57,750 nucleotides of DNA from the NCBI GenBank assembly GCA_964581605.1, contig CAZOPF010000026.1, forward strand, positions 1 through 57,750, written 5' to 3'. Positions within the stretch are counted from its first letter, which is position 1; each line of letters starts with the position of its first letter. The notes below the pieces were generated by a model that worked only from the letters and a program-made list of their open reading frames with translations, searched no databases and had not been told where the DNA came from. Position numbers and translations under genes: made by a program. The stretch is from CAADGU01 sp964581605 (GTDB taxonomy: Bacteria; Chloroflexota; Anaerolineae; Promineifilales; Promineifilaceae). Positions 26,084-35,461 of the stretch are shown here, one piece after another.

Positions 26084-27627
26084 TATAAGGGTATATTCCC
26101 ATGTTTCCGCGGCGGATTCTCGTCTCGTTTGTTTTGCAGCATGTTCAGGGCGTTGATCAGCCGGGGGCGGGTCTCGTGTGGCTCAATCACATCGTCCACA
26201 TAACCGCGCCGGGCGGCCGCATACGGATTGGCAAACTCTTCGCGGTAATGCTCCACCAATTCCGCTTTTTTAGCGACCGGGTCTTCCGCTTCCATCAGTT
26301 CGCGGCGGAAGATGATGTTCACCGCCCCGTCCGGCCCCATCACGGCGATTTCGGCCGTCGGCCAGGCCAGGTTCAGGTCGGCGCGGATATGTTTGCTGTT
26401 CATCACGCAGTACGCGCCGCCATACGCCTTGCGGGTGACAACGGTAATTTTGGGCACCGTCGCCTCGCAAAACGCATAGAGCAATTTCGCTCCATGCCGG
26501 ATAATGCCGCCATGCTCCTGGTCAATGCCCGGCAGAAAGCCCGGTACATCTTCAAAGACGATGAGCGGGATATTGAAACAGTCACAAAAACGGACAAAGC
26601 GCCCCGCCTTCTCGCTGGCGTTGATGTCCAACACCCCGGCCAGCACCATCGGCTGGTTGGCCACAATGCCCACCGGAAAGCCACCCAACCGGGCAAACCC
26701 CACCACGATGTTCTGGGCATAATGCTCTTGAATTTCGTAAAACTCCCCATCATCCATGATCAGGTGGATGGCGTCTTTGATGTTGTAGGGTTTGTTGGGG
26801 TTGTCCGGCACCAGGGTGTCCAGGGCGGCTTCAGTGCGCAGGGGGTCATCTTTGGTTGGTTTGAAGGGAGGGTCTTCCATGTTGTTGGAAGGCAGGTAGC
26901 TCATCAATTCGCGGATGAGAAAGAGGGCGTCGGCTTCACTTTCGGCGGCCATGTGGGCCACGCCGCTGGTGGCGTTGTGGGTCATGGCCCCGCCCAACTG
27001 CTCAAAGGTGACATCTTCGCCAGTGACGGCCTTGACTACATCGGGGCCGGTGATGAACATGTAGCTGCTCTCTTTGACCATGTAGATGAAGTCGGTGAGA
27101 GCCGGGGAATAAACCGCGCCGCCGGCGCACGGCCCCATGATGGCGCTGATCTGGGGGATGACGCCGGAGGCCAGGGTGTTGCGCAGGAAGATGTCGGCGT
27201 AGCCACCCAGGCTGACGACCCCTTCCTGAATGCGGGCGCCGCCGGAGTCGTTGATGCCGATAACGGGCGCGCCGTTGCGCATGGCCATGTCCATGATCTT
27301 GCACACTTTTTCGGCGTGTACCTGGCTGAGGCTGCCGCCGAAAACGGTGAAGTCCTGGGAGAAGACGTAGATGAGACGGCCGTCAATCGTTCCCCAGCCC
27401 GTCACCACACTATCTCCCAGGTACTTTTTGTGGTCCATGCCAAAGTTGCGCTCGCGGTGGACAACAAAGGCGTCAATTTCGTGGAATGAGCCTTTGTCCA
27501 GCAGGAGTTCAATGCGCTCGCGGGCGGTCAATTTGCCGCCCGCTTTGTGTCTGGCAATGCGTTCTTCGCCACCACCCTGGTGGGCCTCATGTCTCAGTTT
27601 GCGTAGGTGTTCAATTTTGGGGTTCAT
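26083..27627 (-). CDS. Acyl-CoA carboxylase carboxyltransferase (PccB/MmdA family)
   Basis: This 514-residue protein transfers carboxyl from biotin to an acyl-CoA. Both crotonase-like halves are present: the N-half oxyanion region SGGARIQEGVVSLGGYADIF and GPCAGGAVYSPALTDFIYMV, and the C-half PGFLPGIDQEHGGIIRHGAK with AYGGAYCVMNSKHIRAD. These match propionyl-CoA carboxylase beta chains and methylmalonyl-CoA decarboxylase alpha chains. Because a biotin carboxylase follows, a carboxylase is more likely. Whether the substrate is acetyl- or propionyl-CoA cannot be told by eye. The ATG at 27627 is chosen because upstream frame is repeat sequence. Confidence 0.92.
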   Translation of the reverse strand: MNPKIEHLRKLRHEAHQGGGEERIARHKAGGKLTARERIELLLDKGSFHEIDAFVVHRERNFGMDHKKYLGDSVVTGWGTIDGRLIYVFSQDFTVFGGSLSQVHAEKVCKIMDMAMRNGAPVIGINDSGGARIQEGVVSLGGYADIFLRNTLASGVIPQISAIMGPCAGGAVYSPALTDFIYMVKESSYMFITGPDVVKAVTGEDVTFEQLGGAMTHNATSGVAHMAAESEADALFLIRELMSYLPSNNMEDPPFKPTKDDPLRTEAALDTLVPDNPNKPYNIKDAIHLIMDDGEFYEIQEHYAQNIVVGFARLGGFPVGIVANQPMVLAGVLDINASEKAGRFVRFCDCFNIPLIVFEDVPGFLPGIDQEHGGIIRHGAKLLYAFCEATVPKITVVTRKAYGGAYCVMNSKHIRADLNLAWPTAEIAVMGPDGAVNIIFRRELMEAEDPVAKKAELVEHYREEFANPYAAARRGYVDDVIEPHETRPRLINALNMLQNKRDENPPRKHGNIPL

Positions 27628-27631
27628 GGTT

Positions 27632-27706
27632 TTGGGGATTAGAGATTGGAGATGAGAGATTTGGATAATCTCCAATCTCCAATCTCTACTCTCTCCTCTC
27701 AACAAA
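27632..27706. repeat. GAGATTGG-type short repeat array
   Basis: Units GATTAGAGATTGGAGATGAG are followed by their complement AATCTCCAATCTCC. The array spans the start region of the carboxyltransferase gene and the end of the following gene, where it encodes the last residues. Confidence 0.6.
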
Positions 27707-28114
27707 ATAGTACCGTTTGTCGGCACGTTGTAATGCCAGGAATGTGAAAATAATGACGACGGCAAAAAAAACGATGATGGTTAAGCCGCCATTAGCGGCA
27801 AAGGGCAGTGGGGAAAAGATGAGACGAATAGCGATAGTGTATAGGCCGTACAGGAGCAGTAACAAGGGGATGAGGAATTGGGTAGACGGCCGTTTACGCC
27901 ATAACGCCCATGCCGCCGCCCAAAATAAGCCAGCCCATATCATGGCCCCGCCCGCTTGCCACAACGAGTCAGGTTGTACACCATGGGCTAAGAATAAAGA
28001 ACGGCTTTGAATAAGAAGTACAGCTTTGCTCACATTCCACACGCCAAAAAGAAAAACACCCCAAAGAATCAGAGTTACGGAGAGGGGGCGTTTTGCCGGG
28101 AGGTATACGCTCAT
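27686..28114 (-). CDS. Small integral membrane protein, unknown function
   Basis: I do not recognise this 142-residue protein. Four membrane segments are visible (about residues 10-30, 55-72, 80-100 and 108-128) with a short charged tail. It is upstream of the carboxylase genes on the same strand, but the spacer holds only repeat sequence and no functional link is apparent. Confidence 0.6.
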   Translation of the reverse strand: MSVYLPAKRPLSVTLILWGVFLFGVWNVSKAVLLIQSRSLFLAHGVQPDSLWQAGGAMIWAGLFWAAAWALWRKRPSTQFLIPLLLLLYGLYTIAIRLIFSPLPFAANGGLTIIVFFAVVIIFTFLALQRADKRYYFVERRE

Positions 28115-28227
28115 TGAGCCGGATTATATCTGGTATAGCTGTAGGTGGCAGGTGACAAGTTGCGAATTACCTGTGAGGAAGCTGGCCGCCGGCCACCAAT
28201 AACATGCTTTTCGTCACTTTTCCCCTG

Positions 28228-28236
28228 TGGTATACT
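28228..28236 (+). promoter_or_regulatory. Extended -10 promoter element (TGGTATACT)
   Basis: TG, one base and TATACT form an extended -10 box 50 bases upstream of the GTG start of the TPR gene. No good -35 box is seen, as expected for this promoter class. Confidence 0.45.
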
Positions 28237-28285
28237 CACCGCGTCGTTTGTTTATTACCATATTACCCACCCTGGAGGCGCTGCT

Positions 28286-30538
28286 GTGGCAGGTAACCGT
28301 GCACGATACGAAGAGGCACTCAACAACGGTCATTCCTACATCTGGGATGAAAAATGGGAGGCGGCAATCAAGGAGTTTGAAGTTGCCGCAAAGTTAGCCC
28401 CCAATGAACCGGCCCCCTATGATGGGCTGGGCACCGCTTATAGCAGACTCAACCGGCTAGACAAAGCTTTGGAAAACTTCAAACTGGCCGCCCGTTATTC
28501 ACGCGGCGACATCATATACCTGCGCCAGGTGGCTGACATGCAGGAGCGTCTGGGCCAAGGCGAGGAAGCGGGCAAAACGTACATGGCGATTGGCGAAGTG
28601 GAGTTAAACCGCCGTCACCTGAATGATGCCATGGATAACTGGCTGCGTGCCGTGCGGCTAGACCCTAACCTGCTGAAAGCGCACCAACGGCTGGCTTCGG
28701 TGTATGAAAAACAGGGGGTTGCGCCTAATGCCATCCACGAATATCTGGCAATTGCCCGGATTCTCAACAAACAAGGGGAGCGCGAAAAGGCGTTGCAGGC
28801 GTGCCAGTTGGCGCTGCGCCTGGACCCGCGTAATGCGGACGTGCTGACGGCCATTGAGATGATTAAGTCTGGCCGGCCAGTGAAGGCTGGCTCGGCTCCA
28901 ATTGCCCAATCATCCGGCCTGACCGGCCGTCTGGTGAACCGTTTGATTGCCGATGAAGGCGCGAACGGGTTGCAAAAACGAGCCGAAGCGGCGACCCCGG
29001 TGCAGGATGCGCACCGCATGGCGATGGAGCAGTTGGCCGGGGATTTGTTTGGCGATGGCGAGCTGGATGCGCGGATGCTCAAGCGCACGGCATTGGTGAG
29101 CCAGGCATTGGATTACCAGCGGCGGGGGATGATCAATGAGGCGATTAGCGCGTATGAGCAGGTGATGGCCACAGGCGTGAACAGCCCGGCTGCCCACTTT
29201 AATCTGGGCCTGCTCTATCAGGATAAACTGCGGTTTGAAGATGCCATTAAAGAGTTTGAGTTTGCCGTCAAGGATCAGGAATACCGGTTAGCCAGCCATT
29301 TTTCGTTGGGTGAATGTTACCGGGCGCGGGGCAACATTGATAAGGCGACGGAACATTTCATCAATGTGCTAAAAATTGTAGACCTGGGCACAGTGCAGCA
29401 CAATCAGGCGGATCGGCTGATTGAGTTGTATGAGAATCTGGCAGAAAGCCTGACGGCGAAGGGGGAAGTGGATCAGGCGACGGGTTTTGCCAATGCGCTG
29501 GTGGATTTCCTGAGCCATAAGGGGTGGGAAGATAAGGTGAAGGAGGCGCGTGGGCGGCTGAACGCGATTTCGGACGCTGGTTTGATGACGCTGGGGGATA
29601 TGCTCACGGCTGGATCGGAACAGGTGTTGGAATCGCTCTTTTTGAGCCAGGAATATGCGCGGCGGGGGATGTTTGACACGGCCGTTGAAGAAGCCTACCG
29701 CGCCATCCAATTGTCCCCCGATTATTTGCCGGCCCATGTGCAACTGGGCGATGTACTTGGCAAACAGGGGTGGCGGGACACGGCCGCCCGCAAATTTATC
29801 GTCGTGGGTGAGACCTACCAGGTGCGCGGGGATGCCAATGGAGCGATGATCGCTTACGGCCGTGCCGTCGAATTTACCCCGCTTGATTTGTCCATTCGTG
29901 GCCGGTTGATTGAACTGCAAAAACGGCATGGGCAAATTGACCGCGCCCTGGAGCAATATATGGCCATGGGCGAAGCGTATTACCAACTGGCGCAGGTGGA
30001 CAAGGCACGCGAAACGTATCAGGAAGCGCTCAAACTGGCCCCACGTGCCGAAGATAGTGCCAAATGGCAGATGAAACTGCTGCGGCTGACGGCTGATATT
30101 GACATGCAGCGGTTCGATTGGCGGCGGGCGTTGGCCGCTTATAAAGAGCTGCGCAAACTGGACCCGCAGGATGAACGCACGGCGATTGTACTGGTTGACC
30201 TGTATTACAAAGTGGGCCAGCCGGTCAATGCGGTGGTGGAATTGGATGAGTATTTGAAGCAACTGGTGCGCAGTGGGCGGGGGGCCAAGGTGGTTGGTAT
30301 TTTGGAGGATATGGTGCGGCAACGGCCGTCAGACGCCAGTCTGGTGGAACGTTTATCCCGGCTTTACGTGCAGCAAAAACGAACCACAGAAGCCATTGAA
30401 TTGCTAGACAAACTGGGGGAGGCGCAGCTAGAAACCAATGACGCGGCCGCCGCTGTAGAAACCATTCAAAAGATTCTGGCGCTCAACCCACCCAACGCCG
30501 CCAGCTACCAACAACTGCTTTCCCAATTACGCCAATAA
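28286..30538 (+). CDS. Large tetratricopeptide repeat (TPR) protein
   Basis: This 750-residue protein is built almost wholly from TPR units, for example AIKEFEVAAKLAPNEPAPYDGLGTAY cut at the repeat boundary, AISAYEQVMATGVNSPAAHF and ARETYQEALKLAPRAED. There is no signal peptide or membrane segment, so it is probably a cytoplasmic scaffold. The GTG at 28286 is preferred because GGAGG lies 8 bases upstream; the longer frame lacks a ribosome site and codes for unlikely sequence. It stops 9 bases before cdaA, so it heads the cdaA-cdaR-der operon and may connect to c-di-AMP signalling or ribosome assembly. Confidence 0.88.
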   Translation: MAGNRARYEEALNNGHSYIWDEKWEAAIKEFEVAAKLAPNEPAPYDGLGTAYSRLNRLDKALENFKLAARYSRGDIIYLRQVADMQERLGQGEEAGKTYMAIGEVELNRRHLNDAMDNWLRAVRLDPNLLKAHQRLASVYEKQGVAPNAIHEYLAIARILNKQGEREKALQACQLALRLDPRNADVLTAIEMIKSGRPVKAGSAPIAQSSGLTGRLVNRLIADEGANGLQKRAEAATPVQDAHRMAMEQLAGDLFGDGELDARMLKRTALVSQALDYQRRGMINEAISAYEQVMATGVNSPAAHFNLGLLYQDKLRFEDAIKEFEFAVKDQEYRLASHFSLGECYRARGNIDKATEHFINVLKIVDLGTVQHNQADRLIELYENLAESLTAKGEVDQATGFANALVDFLSHKGWEDKVKEARGRLNAISDAGLMTLGDMLTAGSEQVLESLFLSQEYARRGMFDTAVEEAYRAIQLSPDYLPAHVQLGDVLGKQGWRDTAARKFIVVGETYQVRGDANGAMIAYGRAVEFTPLDLSIRGRLIELQKRHGQIDRALEQYMAMGEAYYQLAQVDKARETYQEALKLAPRAEDSAKWQMKLLRLTADIDMQRFDWRRALAAYKELRKLDPQDERTAIVLVDLYYKVGQPVNAVVELDEYLKQLVRSGRGAKVVGILEDMVRQRPSDASLVERLSRLYVQQKRTTEAIELLDKLGEAQLETNDAAAAVETIQKILALNPPNAASYQQLLSQLRQ

Positions 30539-30547
30539 CCGGGTAGG

Positions 30548-31444
30548 ATGAATGAAATTACAGTTGACAGCATACTGGAAACGTTGAGTAATCTCCGATG
30601 GGATTGGATCAGTGTGCTGGATATTTTGTTGGTCACGGCCGTGATCTTTGCCGTGTTCATGCTCATTCGTGGCACACGCGCCGTCCAGGTTTTGCGCGGA
30701 CTGGTGGTCATTGCCCTGACGGTGCTGGTGTTAGCCTCCATTCCCGGCCTCATCGCCTTTCGCTCTCTGGTCAACACCATCCTGCCCATCTTGCTCCTTT
30801 CCATCCCCATCATCTTCCAACCGGAACTGCGCCGGGCATTGGAGCGCATTGGGCGTACCGGCCAATATCTGCGCTTTTGGCGGCAAGACGAGATCAGCCC
30901 GGTGATTACGGCCGTCCGCGAAGCCTGCCTGCGCCTTTCCCAACGGCGACACGGGGCGCTGATCACCTTTGAACGAGACACCGGCCTGCAAGAATATATT
31001 GACACGGGCATTTTGCTCAATGCCCATATTTCCCCAGAACTATTGCTCACCATTTTCAACAAACACACCGAACTGCACGATGGCGCGGTCATTATTCGCA
31101 GTGATCGGCTGGCCGCCGCCGCCTGCGTCATGCCCCTTTCCACCAGCAGCCTCTCTGACCGGCAAATGGGGCTACGCCACCGTGCCGCCCTGGGCATCAG
31201 CGAAGTCAGTGATGCGGTAACAGTGGTAGTGTCCGAGGAGACGGGGCAGATTTCGATTACGCATAACGGCCGTTTCATCGTGCGCCGCCTGGAACCTTCT
31301 CGCCTGGATGAAGTACTGCACACCATGTTGACCAGCTCCACCGCCCTTAAAAACAGCCCGCTCAAAACAGATGAGCCACCCAAAGAAGCGGCGCCTAAAG
31401 AGGCGGCGGCCAAAAGTGATAGCTCGAAAGGGGGCGCTGTATGA
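30548..31444 (+). CDS. cdaA: Diadenylate cyclase CdaA
   Basis: This 298-residue protein makes cyclic di-AMP from two ATP. Three N-terminal membrane helices (about residues 20-90) are followed by a DisA_N catalytic domain with the motifs ELHDGAVII (DGA, about residue 178) and MGLRHRAALGISE (RHR, about residue 211), both complete. The C-terminal 30 residues are a lysine/alanine-rich tail. The stop codon overlaps the start of the next gene by 4 bases (ATGA). In Firmicutes, cdaA is followed by the YbbR regulator cdaR and glmM; here cdaR is kept and der replaces glmM. Confidence 0.95.
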   Translation: MNEITVDSILETLSNLRWDWISVLDILLVTAVIFAVFMLIRGTRAVQVLRGLVVIALTVLVLASIPGLIAFRSLVNTILPILLLSIPIIFQPELRRALERIGRTGQYLRFWRQDEISPVITAVREACLRLSQRRHGALITFERDTGLQEYIDTGILLNAHISPELLLTIFNKHTELHDGAVIIRSDRLAAAACVMPLSTSSLSDRQMGLRHRAALGISEVSDAVTVVVSEETGQISITHNGRFIVRRLEPSRLDEVLHTMLTSSTALKNSPLKTDEPPKEAAPKEAAAKSDSSKGGAV

Positions 31445-32967
31445 ACCGGCGTCTCCAATCCAGCCTGGCTGACCTGCTGGCGCTACTGCTTTCGCTGCTG
31501 CTGGCACTGGTTATCTGGGTCAATGCCCAACAAGGCGAAGACCCCACCCTGCGCCGGGCGCTGCAAATTCCGGTTGAATTCATTGGCATCCCGGAAAGCG
31601 TCAGGATTATTGAACCATCTAACCTGAACAGCATCGTCGTGGTGGTGTTTGAAGGGCCAACGTCGGTAGTGGATACGCTGACGGCCGCCGACTTTACCGC
31701 CACCGTAGACCTGAGCCAGATTCCACGTGGGGAGCAGCAGTTAGCGCCCATCACTGTTCGCGCCAATACAGATGAGATCACCCTGGACGCCCCCGCGCCG
31801 GGCGAACTCGCCGTTCACCTGGAAGAGTTAATAACCAAAGAGGTGCCGGTGGAACTGGATTTACGGGGTAGTTTGCCGCGAGGCTACACGGCCGACGAAC
31901 CTCTGGTAGAGCCACCCTCTATTATCGTGAAAGGGATCGCCTCTGATGTGGAGCGGCTGGCGCAGGCGCGGGCCACCGTTTTTTTGAGCAATGACGATAC
32001 GCAAACGAAAGTAGTCACACCGCAACCCATTTTTTATGACCAGCAGGGGCGAGTGGCCGGTGTAAGCAATCTGGAACTGAGCCAGAGTACCGTAACGATA
32101 ACAGTGCCCATTCAGGAAGCGGCCGACTTTGCCAACCGGGTGATCAGCGTCAATCTGGTGGGGGATCCCGCACCGGGCTACCGGGTGCTGAATACGTCGG
32201 TGAATCCGGCGAGTGTGCTGGTAACGGGACGGCCGTCGCAGTTAGAACTGCCCTTCCGCGTGCAAACCGAACCGATTGATGTCACTGGCCTGACCGAGAC
32301 ATTCCAGACACGGGTCTCTTTACTGCTCCCCTCTGGCATTACGCTGGACGAAGTGCAGGAAATTATCGCCACTGTCGAAATTGAGCCTTTTTCCAGCACG
32401 AAAATTTTTAACCGGCCTGTCCAGGTATTGGGGTTAGATGAGGGGTTGGAAGCAGTGGTAGAACCGGATTCGGTGCGGGTGGTGTTGTTTGGGCCACTGC
32501 CGGTGCTGGATGCCCTGCCAGAGCAGGAAGTGGCGGTAACGGTGGATGTGTTTGGGTTGGAACAAGGCATATATGAACTGGAGCCAGCTGTCAATATCCC
32601 CGAACGCGGCGTGGAAAAACGCTCGGTGCAGCCCACCCTCGTCACTGTCATTATCAACCAGCCCTTGACGGCTACAACGGGATTGACGGAGACACTGCTT
32701 TTGGAGGATGATACGGCCGTAACCACCCCCTCTCCTTCTCTACCCCGCTACCATGCCAACGCTCAAAAAATGGGCAATTCTCATTCGATGATAGCGATTT
32801 TGCCTGAAAGCGTATGTGCTAACCCTGCCCTGAAAATGGGGCACGGACGAACATGGACAAACACGGATAAATCTCTCTTTTCTTCGCGCTCTTCGCGTGC
32901 TTCGCGGTTAATAACTACCGAAAATCTGGCAGCGTGCCCCCTTTTCCGGGAAAATAGCTGCTTATGA
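31441..32967 (+). CDS. cdaR: YbbR-domain protein (CdaR-like regulator of CdaA) with a repeat-derived C-terminal tail
   Basis: This 508-residue protein has one N-terminal membrane helix (about residues 11-28) and four to five extracytoplasmic YbbR domains. Each carries the short strand pattern seen at VNPASVLVTGRPSQLELP and VEPDSVRVVLFGPLPVL. CdaR modulates CdaA in Gram-positive bacteria. YbbR homology ends near residue 423 (VTVIINQPL). The last 85 residues are unlike YbbR and are encoded by spacer-type DNA, including CTTCGCG-type heptamers found elsewhere in spacers. The tail ends with a 4-base overlap onto der. An ancestral stop near 32700 has probably been lost. Confidence 0.87.
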   Translation: MNRRLQSSLADLLALLLSLLLALVIWVNAQQGEDPTLRRALQIPVEFIGIPESVRIIEPSNLNSIVVVVFEGPTSVVDTLTAADFTATVDLSQIPRGEQQLAPITVRANTDEITLDAPAPGELAVHLEELITKEVPVELDLRGSLPRGYTADEPLVEPPSIIVKGIASDVERLAQARATVFLSNDDTQTKVVTPQPIFYDQQGRVAGVSNLELSQSTVTITVPIQEAADFANRVISVNLVGDPAPGYRVLNTSVNPASVLVTGRPSQLELPFRVQTEPIDVTGLTETFQTRVSLLLPSGITLDEVQEIIATVEIEPFSSTKIFNRPVQVLGLDEGLEAVVEPDSVRVVLFGPLPVLDALPEQEVAVTVDVFGLEQGIYELEPAVNIPERGVEKRSVQPTLVTVIINQPLTATTGLTETLLLEDDTAVTTPSPSLPRYHANAQKMGNSHSMIAILPESVCANPALKMGHGRTWTNTDKSLFSSRSSRASRLITTENLAACPLFRENSCL

Positions 32968-34328
32968 AACAAAAAGCATTAGTCGCCCTGGTAGGTCGCC
33001 CCAATGTAGGCAAATCCACCCTTTTTAATCGCATCATCGGCCGCCGCCTGGCCGTCGTCTCTGATGTGCCCGGCACCACCCGCGACCGGCTCTACGCCGA
33101 TGGCGAATGGAACGGCGTGGCCTTCTCGCTGGTGGATACCGGCGGCATTGAAGTGACCGAAGGCTGGCACACCGAGCCACTCTCCGAAGATTCAGAACAG
33201 TTCCTGCCCGCCATTCGCCAGCAAGCGCGGGTGGCGATGCAGGATGCGGATGTGATTGTGCAGGTGGTAGACGGCCGTGCCGGTGTCACCGCTGCCGACC
33301 GCGAAGTAGCCGACATCCTGCGCCGCACAGACAAGCCCGTCATCATTGCCGCTAACAAGCTGGAATCTACCCATCTTAAAGACCAGGCCATGGAATTTTA
33401 CGAGCTGGCCTTGGGCGAAGTGATTGCCACCTCCGCCCTGCACGGCGTGGGCGTGGGAGACTTGCTCGATGCCATCGTCGAGGCCATCCCCGCCAGCGAA
33501 CCCACCGACGAAGAAGACAACTCCATCAAAATTGCCATCCTCGGCCGGCCGAACGCTGGCAAATCTACCCTGCTCAACAAATTGCTGGGCGAAGAGCGGG
33601 CCATCGTCAGCCCCATTGCGGGGACGACGCGCGACGCCATAGACACCAAACTGCGCTGGCACGGGCAGGAGTTCACGCTGATTGATACGGCCGGTATTCG
33701 GCGGCGCGGCAAAATTGAGCCGGGCGTGGAAAAGTACAGCGTCTTGCGAGCCGTCAAGGCGCTCAACCGGGCCGATGTGGCCCTGCTGCTGCTGGATGCC
33801 GAAGAGGGGATTACCGCCCAGGATGCTCACATTGCCGGGATGCTAACGGAGGAGGACGCAGGCATTATTGTGTTGGTGAATAAGTGGGACGCGGTGGAAA
33901 AAGATACGCACACGCTACATGAAATGGAACAAAAGCTGCGCCAGGAGCTAGACTTTTTGCCCTACGTCCCCCTGATTTTTATCTCCGCGCTCACCGGGCA
34001 GCGGGTGAATAAAATTTTGCCGATGGTGCTGGAAGTGAATGAAGCCCGCCACCAACGGGTGCAAACCAGCGCCCTGAACACGTTTATGCGGGAAGCCATT
34101 ACGCTGCATCCACCGCCGCAAAAGGGGGGGATTCGGGTGAAATTTTTCTATGCCACCCAGGCGGAAACTGCACCGCCCACCTTTATCTTTTTTGTGAACA
34201 AACCGGATTGGATCAACTTTAGCTACAAGCGGTATCTGGAAAACCAGCTCCGCGAGCGGTGGCCGTTTGTGGGCACACCAGTTCGTCTTTTTTTCCGCGC
34301 CCGCAGCGAAGACCGGTTTGGGGAGTAG
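32964..34328 (+). CDS. der: Ribosome-assembly GTPase Der (EngA)
   Basis: This 454-residue protein has two consecutive GTPase domains. The first has P-loop GRPNVGKSTLFNRIIG and switch PGTTRDRLYAD; the second has GRPNAGKSTLLNKLLG and IAGTTRDAID. G3 (DTGGIEV and DTAGIRR) and G4 (NKLE and NKWD) are present, and a C-terminal KH-like domain follows (about 355-454). This arrangement is unique to Der, which is needed for 50S maturation. The start overlaps the cdaR stop by 4 bases. Confidence 0.96.
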   Translation: MKQKALVALVGRPNVGKSTLFNRIIGRRLAVVSDVPGTTRDRLYADGEWNGVAFSLVDTGGIEVTEGWHTEPLSEDSEQFLPAIRQQARVAMQDADVIVQVVDGRAGVTAADREVADILRRTDKPVIIAANKLESTHLKDQAMEFYELALGEVIATSALHGVGVGDLLDAIVEAIPASEPTDEEDNSIKIAILGRPNAGKSTLLNKLLGEERAIVSPIAGTTRDAIDTKLRWHGQEFTLIDTAGIRRRGKIEPGVEKYSVLRAVKALNRADVALLLLDAEEGITAQDAHIAGMLTEEDAGIIVLVNKWDAVEKDTHTLHEMEQKLRQELDFLPYVPLIFISALTGQRVNKILPMVLEVNEARHQRVQTSALNTFMREAITLHPPPQKGGIRVKFFYATQAETAPPTFIFFVNKPDWINFSYKRYLENQLRERWPFVGTPVRLFFRARSEDRFGE

Positions 34329-34332
34329 GCGG

Positions 34333-35430
34333 TTATTTGGGGGGCAGCACGGCCGTCAGCGCCCGCGATACCAACTCATTTGCCAGTTCTGGCTCTTCCG
34401 CGTTTATCAATACGACAATGGTTGTTTCGTAATCGGGCAGGTACCACATCTGGTTGCTGTAACCGCTGCTTGTGCTGTCATAACCCCACATCTCGCCCCA
34501 AATGGAGGGGCGACGCATGATGCCCAGCCCATATTCATCCTCCCCGTTGCCGGTGGGGATGGTGGCCAGAGTTTGGGCACGGCCGTCGGCCCCTGGCAGG
34601 GAACGCTCATACAAGGCAGGCACAAAGGCAGCAAGATCAATGGCGTTGGATATAAAACCCAAATCGGCCAGCCCACGTGCATCATCGTAGGGTAGTGTGC
34701 TTTCGGCCGTGCCATCCGCATCTATATCTTTGTAACCAGCAATATGCCCGCCAGACACCACCGCAACAGGTTCGATATAGGTGTCAGCCATATCCAGTGG
34801 ATCCCAAATGCGGTCGCGCAGCTCTTCAGCCAACGGCTCTTCCAACACAGTTGCCAGTATCATTTGCAGCAGCAGGTAGTTGGTGTTGGAATAGTGAAAT
34901 GTTTCGCCGGGCGCGGCCGTAGCCACCAGGCCCTCTGCATACGGCAACAACTCTTCCGGTTGCCAGCCTCGTTTTTCCTTTGCATAAACTATCTCCCAAA
35001 AGGCGGGGCTATCGCGGTAATCAGGGATACCGCTGCTCATATTGAGCAGATGGCGGATGGTGATCTGGTTGCTGTGGGGAAAGAGGGCGGCCGTTTCTGG
35101 TAATCGCTGAACTAATGGTTCATCCAGGCTCAGTTTGCCCTCTGAAACCATTTGCAATACCAGGGTGCTGATAAATGGCTTCGTTAAACCTCCAATTCGA
35201 TAGTGGCTAATGGTGCGCACCTCGCTGCCCTTTTCCCGATCAGCCACCCCCCGCGCAAAAATCTGTTGTCCCATGCCCGGCCCTTCCACAAGCAATACCA
35301 CGCCTGGCCCATCGGCCATTACCGTGCTTTCCATCACTTCCTGCAACAATTTGTATGACTCTCGCTGCTGCTGGCAGCCGGTTAAGACGACGGCAGCTAT
35401 CAAAAAAAACAGCATCAATTTTGCTTTCAT
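34333..35430 (-). CDS. Beta-lactamase-fold lipoprotein lacking the catalytic serine
   Basis: This 365-residue protein has a lipoprotein signal (lipobox VVLTGC) and a class C beta-lactamase/PBP4*-type domain. The fold is recognised from SHYRIGGLTKPFISTLVLQM, GKLSLDEPLVQRLPE and FHYSNTNYLLLQMIL. In active members the first motif is GSxTK, with serine as nucleophile; here the serine codon is GGT (glycine), giving GGLTK. The YxN motif (YSN) is present, but the third HxG/KTG motif is replaced by a DSTSSGYSN stretch. It is probably a non-catalytic binder of peptidoglycan-like ligands. The ATG at 35430 has GAGG upstream. It converges on der with 4 bases between stops. Confidence 0.85.
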   Translation of the reverse strand: MKAKLMLFFLIAAVVLTGCQQQRESYKLLQEVMESTVMADGPGVVLLVEGPGMGQQIFARGVADREKGSEVRTISHYRIGGLTKPFISTLVLQMVSEGKLSLDEPLVQRLPETAALFPHSNQITIRHLLNMSSGIPDYRDSPAFWEIVYAKEKRGWQPEELLPYAEGLVATAAPGETFHYSNTNYLLLQMILATVLEEPLAEELRDRIWDPLDMADTYIEPVAVVSGGHIAGYKDIDADGTAESTLPYDDARGLADLGFISNAIDLAAFVPALYERSLPGADGRAQTLATIPTGNGEDEYGLGIMRRPSIWGEMWGYDSTSSGYSNQMWYLPDYETTIVVLINAEEPELANELVSRALTAVLPPK

Positions 35431-35461
35431 ACCAACTTTCCTCTTTACAGTTCTTGTTACT

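Noticed and set aside
26101..27489. Long plus-strand open frame opposite the carboxyltransferase gene
   Set aside because: It is the antisense shadow of a strongly conserved gene, with no ribosome site or family resemblance.
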